Notes: generated by a model not told the origin, from the sequence alone. A DNA stretch of 22,531 nt from an uncultured Caulobacterales bacterium (GCA_937981945.1 CALJNJ010000166.1:1-22531), one strand, 5' to 3'; numbered from the stretch's first letter, positions 7,195-13,358 are shown. Translations and numbers: made by a program.

Positions 7195-8188
7195 GCCCGT
7201 GTTTTCGCAGCAGGCCGCGAAATGCGTGATAGGTCAGCCCCAGATGTTCGGCGGCATTCCCTTGATGATGTTTATGAATTTTCATGGCTTCATCGATCAG
7301 GCCACGCTCAAACACCAGAACACGGGCGTTAAAGTCGGTGGTTTCCGGCGCTTTGGTCTCGTCAATTGCGGTCTCAGCGGAAGTTTCGCCAATAGGCGCG
7401 GCCCGGGGCGCATCCCGAAAGGCTCGGGTAAACGGATTAAAAACAATATTGGAAACGGGCGCGGTCAGACTGCCATCGGCTAAAAAGGCACGCGCGGTCG
7501 ATCGCTCAATAACATGGCGCAGCTCACGCATATTGCCCGGCCAATCATGATCGGTGAGGGCTTCCAGCCCTTCTGCGCTCACGCCCGGGAACTGATCTGC
7601 ACCTAATTGGGAGGCTGTCAGCCTTCCAAAATGCATCATGAGCGGAATAATATCCGCTTTTCGGTCCCGCAAAGGCGGAATGTTGACCACATCAGCCGTC
7701 AATCGGTCCAAATAAGTTGATAATTCCATCCGGCGTTCGGAACCCGCAATGGTGGCGGGGTCGGCGGAGAAGATAAAACGGATATCAACCGATTGGCTGT
7801 CTCGGTTATCCGGGAGCCGATAAGACTTATATTCGACCAGGCGGGATAATCGTTCCAGCATGACCGGGGACAGATTTTCTATGTTATTTATAAAGAGTGT
7901 TCCGCCTTCGGCCAATTCCAGAAGGGCGGTGCGGTCGTCATCTCCGAATATATAAGATGCCAAAACAGCTTCGTCATAGGCGGTGCAATTGACGGCATAA
8001 AAGCTTTGTTCCCAGCGCGGCGACAGAAAATGCAGACGCGAGGCGATCATTTCTTTACCGGTCCCGGGCTCGCCGAGCACTAAAACGGGCATATCCAGAC
8101 TGGCCACGTCGGAAATCCAGTCCGAGAGGGCGTGAAATTCAGGCGATTCACCGATTAACTGGGGTGGGATAGTGGCCATAATGGTCAT
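7184..8188 (-). CDS. pspF: PspF-like AAA+ regulator lacking GAFTGA and Walker B acids
   Basis: Encodes 334 residues from the ATG at 8188 (a TTG at 8197 or an ATG at 8179 are alternatives). Alignment with E. coli PspF is good throughout: LIGESPEF, Walker A GEPGTGKE (39-46), SRLHFLSPRW, GGTLF, PPLRDRKADI, sensor II WPGNMREL, and a C-terminal Fis-type helix-turn-helix ending RGLLRKHGLKK. Three functional elements are missing. The surface loop with GAFTGA, which contacts sigma-54, is deleted: 12 residues (83-94) lie between FG and GGTLF, against about 21 in E. coli. The Walker B Asp-Glu is Asn101-Asn102. The first Arg finger is replaced, while the DRL Arg remains. The gene is divergent from the psp operon, so it surely belongs to it, but sigma-54 activation with ATP hydrolysis is unlikely. 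Confidence 0.85.
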   Translation of the reverse strand: MTIMATIPPQLIGESPEFHALSDWISDVASLDMPVLVLGEPGTGKEMIASRLHFLSPRWEQSFYAVNCTAYDEAVLASYIFGDDDRTALLELAEGGTLFINNIENLSPVMLERLSRLVEYKSYRLPDNRDSQSVDIRFIFSADPATIAGSERRMELSTYLDRLTADVVNIPPLRDRKADIIPLMMHFGRLTASQLGADQFPGVSAEGLEALTDHDWPGNMRELRHVIERSTARAFLADGSLTAPVSNIVFNPFTRAFRDAPRAAPIGETSAETAIDETKAPETTDFNARVLVFERGLIDEAMKIHKHHQGNAAEHLGLTYHAFRGLLRKHGLKK

Positions 8189-8201
8189 ATATACCAAATT
8201 C

Positions 8202-8214
8202 TTGATAAAATCAA
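8202..8214. promoter_or_regulatory. Palindrome in the pspF leader
   Basis: TTGATAAAATCAA is a perfect 5-base inverted repeat around AAA, lying 14-26 bases upstream of the pspF start. A minus-strand TATAAA at 8231-8236 could be the -10, which would place the palindrome just downstream of the transcription start. It could be an autoregulatory site; the 3-base spacer does not fit FNR. Confidence 0.3.
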
Positions 8215-8286
8215 CGCCAAATATTGGTTTTTTATACTAAATGCGATTAAGTCGCAAAATTAAAAATGGTAAATAGTCAATAAAAA

Positions 8287-8352
8287 CAATGACTTAAAAA
8301 GTTTGGACAATTGGACCTGATTTGAACATTATGAATTTGTCAGAAGTCATTG
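8287..8352. promoter_or_regulatory. Psp operon control region: inverted repeat flanking a promoter-like sequence
   Basis: CAATGACTT (8287-8295) and its exact complement AAGTCATTG (8344-8352) are separated by 48 bases. Between them lie TTGGAC (8303-8308), 18 bases, then CATTAT (8327-8332), a sigma-70-like pair, and a second TTGGAC at 8311. I found no GG-N10-GC element of the sigma-54 type here. The paired repeat could be two regulator sites or a looping operator. Transcription would start about 45 bases before the first small ORF. Confidence 0.4.
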
Positions 8353-8388
8353 GGACGGATGACACGAGAGAGAGACAACAGGAGATTA

Positions 8389-8562
8389 ATGATGACCTTT
8401 CGTACTTTTGAGACAGACGCAGGTCACATTGCCGGCCCGGCCGCTAACCCGGTTTTGACGGAAGATGTGACCACTCCGGTCCGCAACGTTCGCAGCCGCC
8501 GGCGCGCTCTTGCCATGACCCACCGCACAGGCGGTGCCCGTATCGTCGGCTTCGGCATTTAG
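8389..8562 (+). CDS. Small protein at the head of the psp operon
   Basis: Encodes 57 residues beginning MMTFRTFETDAG. Two in-frame ATGs stand side by side (8389 and 8392) after AGGAG at spacing 5 or 8, so the start could be either. The purine run GAGAGAGAGA (8366-8375) precedes the Shine-Dalgarno, as before pspB, pspC and the last gene of the operon. The protein is not hydrophobic; it has an Arg cluster (RSRRR near residue 36) and a Gly-rich basic tail ending RIVGFGI. I do not recognise a family. Position as the first gene after the divergent pspF makes a membrane-stress role plausible. Confidence 0.6.
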   Translation: MMTFRTFETDAGHIAGPAANPVLTEDVTTPVRNVRSRRRALAMTHRTGGARIVGFGI

Positions 8563-8570
8563 GTCGCCCG

Positions 8571-8744
8571 GTGTCACGGAGATACAACGAAGATTTGGAC
8601 CGCATGTTCGATGAACCTGCGGGCCGATCAACCGCAGACGAGTGGAGAGCCAAAGGCGCCCGGTTTCTGCGATACCTATCAACCCGCAAAGTTGAATGCT
8701 GGGGCTTCTTCGCCGCAGGATTTGTCATCGCGACAATATTTTAG
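8571..8744 (+). CDS. Small C-terminally membrane-anchored protein in the psp operon
   Basis: A 57-codon frame begins with GTG at 8571, 8 bases after the previous stop; an ATG at 8604 is an alternative. The first 40 residues are charged (RRYNEDLDRMFDEP, then DEWRAKGARFLRYL). The C-terminus is a single hydrophobic segment, ECWGFFAAGFVIATIF, running to the stop, as in a tail-anchored membrane protein. Ten bases separate its stop from the pspA Shine-Dalgarno. No family is recognised. The start signal is weak (AGG only), so this is less secure than its neighbours, but the gap would otherwise be unexplained and the frame fits the operon spacing. Confidence 0.5.
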   Translation: MSRRYNEDLDRMFDEPAGRSTADEWRAKGARFLRYLSTRKVECWGFFAAGFVIATIF

Positions 8745-8766
8745 CCCCTCACTAAGGAGATAGAAA

Positions 8767-9456
8767 ATGGGAATTTTTTCACGCATGGGCGATATCATAA
8801 ACTCAAACTTGAACGCCATGATCGATAAGGCCGAAAATCCTGAAAAGATTGCGCGCCTGATCATTCAGGAAATGGAAGACACCTTGGTCGAAGTTCGGAC
8901 GGACGCTGCCCGCAATATCGCGGAACGCAAAGATCTGACCCGTAAGGTTGAAAGCTACACGGAAAAAGCCGGTGAGTGGGGCAAGAAAGCCGAACTCGCT
9001 CTGACCAAAGATCGCGAAGATCTGGCCCGCGGCGCTCTTCAAGCCAAACAGCAAGCCGAAAACATGGCATCTGTTGTTGAGCAGGAAATCGCAATCCTGG
9101 ACGAAGCTGTCGCGAAAGCAGACGCTGACTTGTCCAAGCTTCAAACCAAGCTAGACGAGGCTCGCGCCAAGCACAAAGCGCTGATGATGCGCGGCAGTGT
9201 TGCCAAGAACCAGATTAAGATGCGGTCCAAGATGACGGACTACCGCGTCGAAGATGCTCTGGCCCGTTATGAGCGTATGGAACGCAAAGTCGACGAGCTT
9301 GAAGCACAGGTCGAAGCCTTTGATTTGGGCAGCGGAGAGAGCCTTGAAGGCCAGTTCGCACAGCTTGAAGCTGACGAATCCGTCGAAAACGAGCTTGCAG
9401 CCTTGAAAGCCAGCCTGACCAAAGGCAAAGGTTCTAAAAAAGCCGCTAACGGTTAA
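8767..9456 (+). CDS. pspA: Phage shock protein A
   Basis: Encodes 229 residues, close to the 222 of E. coli. PspA is a peripheral inner-membrane protein of the ESCRT-III superfamily that oligomerises on damaged membrane and, in enterobacteria, inhibits PspF. The N-terminus MGIFSRMGDIINSNLNAMIDKAENPEKIARLIIQEMEDTL (in parts) is canonical, including the amphipathic first helix and the NPEK turn. Most of the rest is heptad-rich coiled coil (residues 30-190), with TKLDEARAKHKALMMR as a conserved segment. The start has AAGGAG at good spacing. It heads the core pspABC order. If the divergent PspF is not an ATPase, the classical PspA-PspF inhibition must differ here. Confidence 0.96.
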   Translation: MGIFSRMGDIINSNLNAMIDKAENPEKIARLIIQEMEDTLVEVRTDAARNIAERKDLTRKVESYTEKAGEWGKKAELALTKDREDLARGALQAKQQAENMASVVEQEIAILDEAVAKADADLSKLQTKLDEARAKHKALMMRGSVAKNQIKMRSKMTDYRVEDALARYERMERKVDELEAQVEAFDLGSGESLEGQFAQLEADESVENELAALKASLTKGKGSKKAANG

Positions 9457-9476
9457 ACCAAGCTAACCCTAACCCC

Positions 9477-9500
9477 GGCCGGGTATCCTTCTGCCCGGCC
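9477..9500 (+). repeat. Intercistronic hairpin between pspA and pspB
   Basis: GGCCGGG (9477-9483) pairs perfectly with CCCGGCC (9494-9500) around a 10-base loop. There is no T tract, so it is not a normal terminator. It probably protects the pspA message from 3' decay or reduces read-through, giving more PspA than PspB and PspC. Confidence 0.55.
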
Positions 9501-9522
9501 ACCATTAAAGAGAGAGAACTTT

Positions 9523-9771
9523 ATGGGACCCGAACACTTAGCCTTGATGATCCCGATCATCGCCATCGGCGGCGGAATAGCAGCCGGAATGCTAAAGTCC
9601 TACTACAAGCATAAGGAGCGCATGATGGATCACATGAGTGAAGATCAAATCGCAGAGCTGGATCAAATGTCCCGCCGAGCCGATATCCTGGACCAGCGTG
9701 TTGCCGTACTGGAAAACATTCTGGACGACGAAATACCCAACTGGAGAGAGAGCCATGACAAAACGATATAG
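9523..9771 (+). CDS. pspB: Phage shock protein B
   Basis: Encodes 82 residues. PspB is a small inner-membrane protein that works with PspC to sense envelope stress and bind PspA. It has one N-terminal membrane helix (LALMIPIIAIGGGIAAGML, residues 6-24), then a basic turn YYKHKER and a cytoplasmic coiled coil with the conserved Q-I-A-E-L-D-x-M and RADILDQRVAVLENIL pattern. The family C-terminus, Asp-Glu-x-Pro-x-W, is present as DEIPNWRE. The start is preceded by GAGAGAGA in place of a classic GGAGG. The pspC start lies 17 bases inside this gene. Confidence 0.94.
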   Translation: MGPEHLALMIPIIAIGGGIAAGMLKSYYKHKERMMDHMSEDQIAELDQMSRRADILDQRVAVLENILDDEIPNWRESHDKTI

Positions 9772-10198
9772 ATATGAAGAATGGGAAGACGGACCTTACG
9801 AAACAAGTACTAAGCGTCTGCGCCGCAACAAAATTGACGGAGTATTAGGCGGCGTTTGTGCCGGAATAGGCGATTACTTCGGACTGGACCCGGTCATAGT
9901 ACGGATCATTTTCGTCGCCCTGGTCATATTCACCGGACTGCCGCTTCTGCTTTACTTTATCCTTTGGGTATTTCTCCCATCGGACAAGCGAGCGCCTTAT
10001 CACCGCGAATATCGTGAAGCCCGAAAGGCCCGTCACAGAGCCCGCGTTGAACAGCTCGACCGCCCGGTTCGGACAGCCAGCTTCCGCGACGTGAAGTCAA
10101 AGTTCAGATCTTTGGAAGAGCGCCTGCAGGACTTAGAGCGGTCCATCACATCAAAAGAGTGGCGTTTAAGCCGCGAATTTCGTGACCTGGAGAAGTAA
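9755..10198 (+). CDS. pspC: Phage shock protein C with C-terminal coiled coil
   Basis: Encodes 147 residues from the ATG at 9755, which follows GGAGAGAGAG. A longer frame to 9638 lies wholly within pspB and is rejected. The PspC domain is at residues 19-75: KRLRRNKIDGVLGGVCAGIG, a D-Y-F-G-L-D-P turn, then the membrane helix IIFVALVIFTGLPLLLYFILWVFLP (in parts). The remainder (80-147) is highly charged and helical, ending in a coiled coil (FRSLEERLQDLERSI). PspC is a polytopic or bitopic inner-membrane sensor partner of PspB. The extended charged tail is typical of many non-enterobacterial PspC proteins and could contact PspA. Confidence 0.93.
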   Translation: MTKRYRYEEWEDGPYETSTKRLRRNKIDGVLGGVCAGIGDYFGLDPVIVRIIFVALVIFTGLPLLLYFILWVFLPSDKRAPYHREYREARKARHRARVEQLDRPVRTASFRDVKSKFRSLEERLQDLERSITSKEWRLSREFRDLEK

Positions 10199-10237
10199 TC
10201 CGGGTCACACCACCCCCAAATTGTCAGGAGAGAGACA

Positions 10238-10438
10238 ATGATTAAATCAACCGTACTTATACTGACAGGTGCCGGATTATTGGGAACCGGCGCCGGTCCC
10301 GAAGCCTTCCAAGTCTCCGCCGGAAACGTGGCCTATGAGATTTCAACCGAAGGTCTTGAGACAGTCAAAAAGACAAGCCCTGAATTCGGAATCACGATTG
10401 TTACCAAAGGTAAGCGACAATTGACGATCCGATTCTAA
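10238..10438 (+). CDS. Small exported protein at the end of the psp operon
   Basis: Encodes 66 residues. The N-terminus MIKSTVLILTGAGLLGTGAG looks like a signal peptide or membrane anchor; the rest (EAFQVSAGNVAYEISTEGL, then FGITIVTKGKRQLTIRF) is short, polar and beta-like. AGGAGAGAGA (10226-10235) precedes the ATG, the same purine leader seen before other genes of this operon, and the gene lies 39 bases after pspC and just before the terminator. I know no family for it. It is a candidate periplasmic Psp accessory component. Confidence 0.65.
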   Translation: MIKSTVLILTGAGLLGTGAGPEAFQVSAGNVAYEISTEGLETVKKTSPEFGITIVTKGKRQLTIRF

Positions 10439-10458
10439 GGGACATCCTTCCCCCTCGG

Positions 10459-10490
10459 CCTCTGATTATGTTTTAATCAGGGGTCTTTTT
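10459..10490 (+). terminator. psp operon terminator
   Basis: CCTCTGATTA (10459-10468) pairs with TAATCAGGGG (10474-10483), 10 pairs with one G-U, followed by TCTTTTT. It ends the psp operon on the + strand. The stop codon of the convergent mnmC gene (10466-10468) lies within the left arm, so the mnmC message carries the complementary hairpin without a T tract. Confidence 0.85.
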
Positions 10491-12238
10491 GGGCGCGTTT
10501 CCGAGTTGGGCTTCTCTCTCGCTCGGAAACGTGTCCATAAACGTTTTGAGACCGGCAAAATCTCGCCGCATATCTCAGCTGCCAAGGCTTCCGTCAGGAG
10601 CGGCGCAAATACAAACCCCCGCGATCCCAGACCCGTTAAGCCCCATTCCGGCCCGTCTCCGAAAATCAGCGGCAGTGTGGAGGGGGTTGTCACCCGAACC
10701 GATGAGCGTGATTTTCTTTTAGACAAGATGGGCGCGGCGCCAAAAGCCAAGTTGAATTTTTCTATATTTTCCAAATCATCTTCGCGGCGCGGCTTAAACG
10801 GAGAAATATCATCAAGCCGTTTATGGGTGGCGCCGATCAAACTCTCGGGACCGAACGGAATTGCATAGCCGCCATAAGTCTTAGCGTAGTTTAGGGTTAT
10901 ATCCGCAAAACTGATTTGCCCGCGGCTGTAACGAAGATTAAGCGCCTCAAAACGGACCAAGCTGCGAATACCATAGCCGCAGGTCCAGAAGACATGGCTT
11001 CCCTCGGCAAGAACTCGGCCGGCTTCGTCATAGACATTACCGTTTTCGGCGCGCGCCGCTCGGCCTGATACCCGCTTGGCGCCGGCTGTGCTGTTTAGAA
11101 TAGCGAGGGCAGGATCGATAATGATGGCTTCGGGAAACGAATATTCATGGTCATTATCTGCCTTACCAAAGTGGCCGGCCGGTAAAACGCCCTGAGCCAG
11201 AAGCTTTTCATATCGGGCTTTTTCTTTGTCATCCCTGCAGGCGTGGATGATGGTGTTTTCCATAACGCAGCCTAGGGATTGATAGCGGGCGAGGGCATAA
11301 AAATAACTTGAAAGAAAGAACCGGCTTTCCGGCCGGTCCTGCAGATCCAGCCTTGGTTTGATAATGGCTGCCGGGTTTCCGCTGGCGGCCGTGTCGTCAT
11401 CCGGGTCTATAATAACCGATTTGATCCCGCGTGTTTCAAAAGCTTTGGCCAAACAGGCACCGGCAATCCCGCCGCCGATAATGACAGGTTTTATGGGCGC
11501 GCTCGGAAGGTCTTGAAGGTCTCCCGGATAAACGGCCTCTAATCGGTCTCTCTTTCTGCCGAAACCGGCCTTTTTTGTTGCCGTGAATCCTGCCGTTTCC
11601 AATGCGTCTCTGACAGCGCGGGCTACGGTAAAAGTGCCGAGGCGAGCGCCCGGTTTTGACAGGCGGACGACTTCTGACATGACCTCTGCGGACCACATAT
11701 GAGGATTTTTCGACGGGCTGAAACCGTCTAAAAACCAAGCATCAATTTTCCCGCGAACCGATGAGAGCGCGGGCAAGACATCATCATGGATCAGGGTAAG
11801 CGTTACATTGTCAAAATGAAGACGGTGAAACCCTTTGACCCGTCCCGGCCAGTTCTTGCAAAGCTGCATTTTAAGCGAAAGATCACCGGGCCAAGGTTTC
11901 AGAGCCTTCCAAAGCTGCTCTTTATCCAAGGGGAATTTTTCAATTGAGACAAAATGAAGTGTCTTTCCTGAGTTTAGAAATCCACTGTCAGTCCAAAGAC
12001 GCAGCGTTTCCAAAAAATTGAGCCCTGTCCCAAAGCCAAGCTCTCCAATGGTAAAGCTGTCATTTGTGTTCCAGCGCTCAGGCAAACCGCAGGCTTTGTG
12101 AAAAACCGTTCGGGTTTCTTCCGCGCCGCCGTCCGTGCTGTAATATATATCGCCAAAATCCACGGCTTCGGGCGAAGCTTTCAGGCCGAATTTAATATTC
12201 GCCGGCGGGCAAAGAGTGAGCGGTTCATGGCCTGACAT
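10466..12238 (-). CDS. mnmC: Bifunctional tRNA mnm5s2U biosynthesis protein MnmC
   Basis: Encodes about 590 residues. MnmC completes 5-methylaminomethyl-2-thiouridine at the wobble base of some tRNAs. The FAD-dependent C-terminal domain removes the carboxymethyl group, and the SAM-dependent N-terminal (MnmD) domain then methylates the amine. The N-terminal part has VDFGDIYYSTDGG, the SAM loop GELGFGTGLNF, and DAWFLDGFSPSKNPHMW. The oxidoreductase begins with PVIIGGGIAGACLA, the dinucleotide-binding motif, and later shows the GLTGLGSRGF segment near the end. The open frame extends to 12358, but I choose the ATG at 12238: the family match starts just after it and the extension collides with the divergent gene. 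No strong Shine-Dalgarno is visible. Confidence 0.93.
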   Translation of the reverse strand: MSGHEPLTLCPPANIKFGLKASPEAVDFGDIYYSTDGGAEETRTVFHKACGLPERWNTNDSFTIGELGFGTGLNFLETLRLWTDSGFLNSGKTLHFVSIEKFPLDKEQLWKALKPWPGDLSLKMQLCKNWPGRVKGFHRLHFDNVTLTLIHDDVLPALSSVRGKIDAWFLDGFSPSKNPHMWSAEVMSEVVRLSKPGARLGTFTVARAVRDALETAGFTATKKAGFGRKRDRLEAVYPGDLQDLPSAPIKPVIIGGGIAGACLAKAFETRGIKSVIIDPDDDTAASGNPAAIIKPRLDLQDRPESRFFLSSYFYALARYQSLGCVMENTIIHACRDDKEKARYEKLLAQGVLPAGHFGKADNDHEYSFPEAIIIDPALAILNSTAGAKRVSGRAARAENGNVYDEAGRVLAEGSHVFWTCGYGIRSLVRFEALNLRYSRGQISFADITLNYAKTYGGYAIPFGPESLIGATHKRLDDISPFKPRREDDLENIEKFNLAFGAAPILSKRKSRSSVRVTTPSTLPLIFGDGPEWGLTGLGSRGFVFAPLLTEALAAEICGEILPVSKRLWTRFRAREKPNSETRPKRPLIKT

Positions 12239-12336
12239 GGCTGTGGCTTTAGCTGATTTCGGCGCGCGGATGAAATAATTTTGACAAAATCTCGCCAAGA
12301 GTGTTTTCTGACACTCGGGGAACGGGAGTGATTCGC

Positions 12337-12690
12337 ATGCAACGTCTTTTATGGGCAAAATCCATTGACAATAAATGGCTCAATTTTTCCGATCTGGATT
12401 TGACCAATCTACATGCTACCGGCGTCTATATTATTTGGCACGGCGGCAGCAATCCGCGGATAGTCCGTATCGGGCAGGGCAATATCGCCGCGCGCTTAGC
12501 GGGGCACCGGCTGAATCACCAAATTATGCGTTATGTGGACAGCGGCCCAATGATGGTCACATGGGCGGAGATTAATGATCAATCGCACCGTGACGGCATT
12601 GAGGCTTATTTGGTCGGGCAGTTTACACCGCTTATCAAAGACAAAGTACCTGAGGTCGCGCCGATTGTGGCGTCCTCACCTTTTCTTTAG
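12337..12690 (+). CDS. GIY-YIG nuclease-superfamily protein
   Basis: Encodes 117 residues from the ATG at 12337, preceded by GGGAG; a GTG at 12328 is an alternative. The core resembles a minimal GIY-YIG domain: TGVYIIWHGG (first strand, GVY-type), then RIVRIGQGNIAARLAGHR (second strand with the I-G element and the Arg-containing helix), and GIEAYLVGQFTPLIKDK, which supplies the metal-binding Glu of the family. No extra DNA-binding domain is attached. Similar stand-alone proteins occur in bacteria, some of unknown role in DNA processing. The gene is divergent from mnmC, and its stop overlaps the stop of the gene behind it. Nuclease activity is inferred from the fold motif only. Confidence 0.7.
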   Translation: MQRLLWAKSIDNKWLNFSDLDLTNLHATGVYIIWHGGSNPRIVRIGQGNIAARLAGHRLNHQIMRYVDSGPMMVTWAEINDQSHRDGIEAYLVGQFTPLIKDKVPEVAPIVASSPFL

Positions 12691-12944
12691 GCAGGCAGTA
12701 TTGACGACGGATCTTCGTCCGGCCGGCGAAAAACGTCGAGTTTGATAACATTTTCCGAAGCACGTTCCGCGTTTTCGTCTTTTTGGCCCGGGGCATAAGC
12801 CACGCCGGCCTGAAGACCTTCGGCTAATTCAGCGCTGAGCTCAGCCAGTAATTTTAACTTGTGAAACGTCCACGGCGGTTCTTCCCCCGAATCGACCCGG
12901 GTCTGCGCCCACATACTCACCTTATGTAATGTCTTTTTATCCAT
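12687..12944 (-). CDS. Small conserved-looking hypothetical protein
   Basis: Encodes 85 residues, starting MDKKTLHKVSMWAQTRVDSG. The first half is helical with two Trp residues (MWAQTR and PPWTFHK), then KLLAELSAELAEGL as an amphipathic helix; the second half is charged and probably disordered (NVIKLDVFRRPDEDP). No signal peptide or membrane segment. I do not recognise the family. Its stop (TAA on the minus strand at 12687-12689) overlaps the TAG of the convergent GIY-YIG gene. The start has only a weak AGAG upstream. The composition is protein-like, so I accept it. Confidence 0.6.
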   Translation of the reverse strand: MDKKTLHKVSMWAQTRVDSGEEPPWTFHKLKLLAELSAELAEGLQAGVAYAPGQKDENAERASENVIKLDVFRRPDEDPSSILPA

Positions 12945-13089
12945 TGGCTCTGAATAGACGATTTGGTTTGAAATCCCGTTAAGCCGGACTTTAGAAAGCG
13001 CTAACCATAAAACGCCCGAAACATGGTAAATAAGGGTAAACGCGTTTTTTAATATTTTTTACACCAATGAAATCCGTCCCGCCTATAAG

Positions 13090-13280
13090 AGCTTTGAATT
13101 TGGAAGTGGGAAGCCAAAGAGACGACCGAATACTACGTGGGAATTGTGGTTCTGTCGCCGTCTGCGCCAATTGTGGGAGTGCGCAGACGGTTGATAGAAA
13201 TTTCGGAAAACTCATATTCATAGTTTGTCCTAACCCCTGAACTGCCGAGAGAACATCGTCCCCGTTCTCTCGGTTTTTTT
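13090..13280 (+). ncRNA. Candidate small RNA ending at a strong terminator
   Basis: The 414 bases between the small hypothetical gene and rpmE hold no convincing protein gene but show strong RNA structure on the + strand. A 10-pair perfect hairpin, CCGTCTGCGC (13158-13167) / GCGCAGACGG (13181-13190), has a 13-base loop. The octamer AATTGTGG occurs both in that loop and just upstream (13142-13149). A second 10-pair hairpin with seven T residues ends the region. A + strand terminator with no + strand protein gene before it implies a noncoding transcript. TATAAG at 13084-13089 could be the -10, giving a start near 13095 and about 185 bases, but the -35 is poor. I could match it to no known family (not tmRNA, 4.5S or RNase P). 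Confidence 0.5.
13245..13280 (+). terminator. Rho-independent terminator of the candidate sRNA
   Basis: CCGAGAGAAC (13245-13254) pairs perfectly with GTTCTCTCGG (13264-13273) around a 9-base loop, followed by TTTTTTT (13274-13280). The reverse strand has no T tract, so it acts on + strand transcription only. Confidence 0.88.
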
Positions 13281-13313
13281 CATAACGCTTACTGTTCCAA
13301 AATTATTTGCCAT

Positions 13314-13336
13314 AAAAAAAGCCCCTGACGGGGCTT
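13314..13336 (-). terminator. rpmE terminator
   Basis: On the minus strand AAGCCCC, loop GTCA, GGGGCTT is followed by a T tract (A run at 13314-13320 on the + strand). It lies just after the rpmE stop and faces the sRNA terminator 34 bases away. Confidence 0.88.
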
Positions 13337-13358
13337 AATTTCAAAAGTGACAGTCCTT

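Noticed and set aside
8198..8388. Sigma-54 promoter for the psp operon
   Set aside because: I scanned for GG-N10-GC with TGGC/TTGC context and found no acceptable match; TTGGAC repeats come closest but the -12 half is missing.
8386..8728. Two overlapping minus-strand frames (98 and 94 codons) opposite the psp small ORFs
   Set aside because: They are shadows of the + strand frames; no start signal, and they oppose the operon direction.
9638..9754. Extended pspC start inside pspB
   Set aside because: The extension is the pspB frame read out of phase; the ATG at 9755 has GGAGAGAGAG and the family N-terminus.
12239..12358. Forty-residue N-terminal extension of MnmC
   Set aside because: No family similarity and it overlaps the promoter and start of the divergent GIY-YIG gene.
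12991..13221. 76-codon frame on the minus strand
   Set aside because: Lies opposite the structured sRNA candidate, has atypical composition and no start signal; the hairpins explain the region better.
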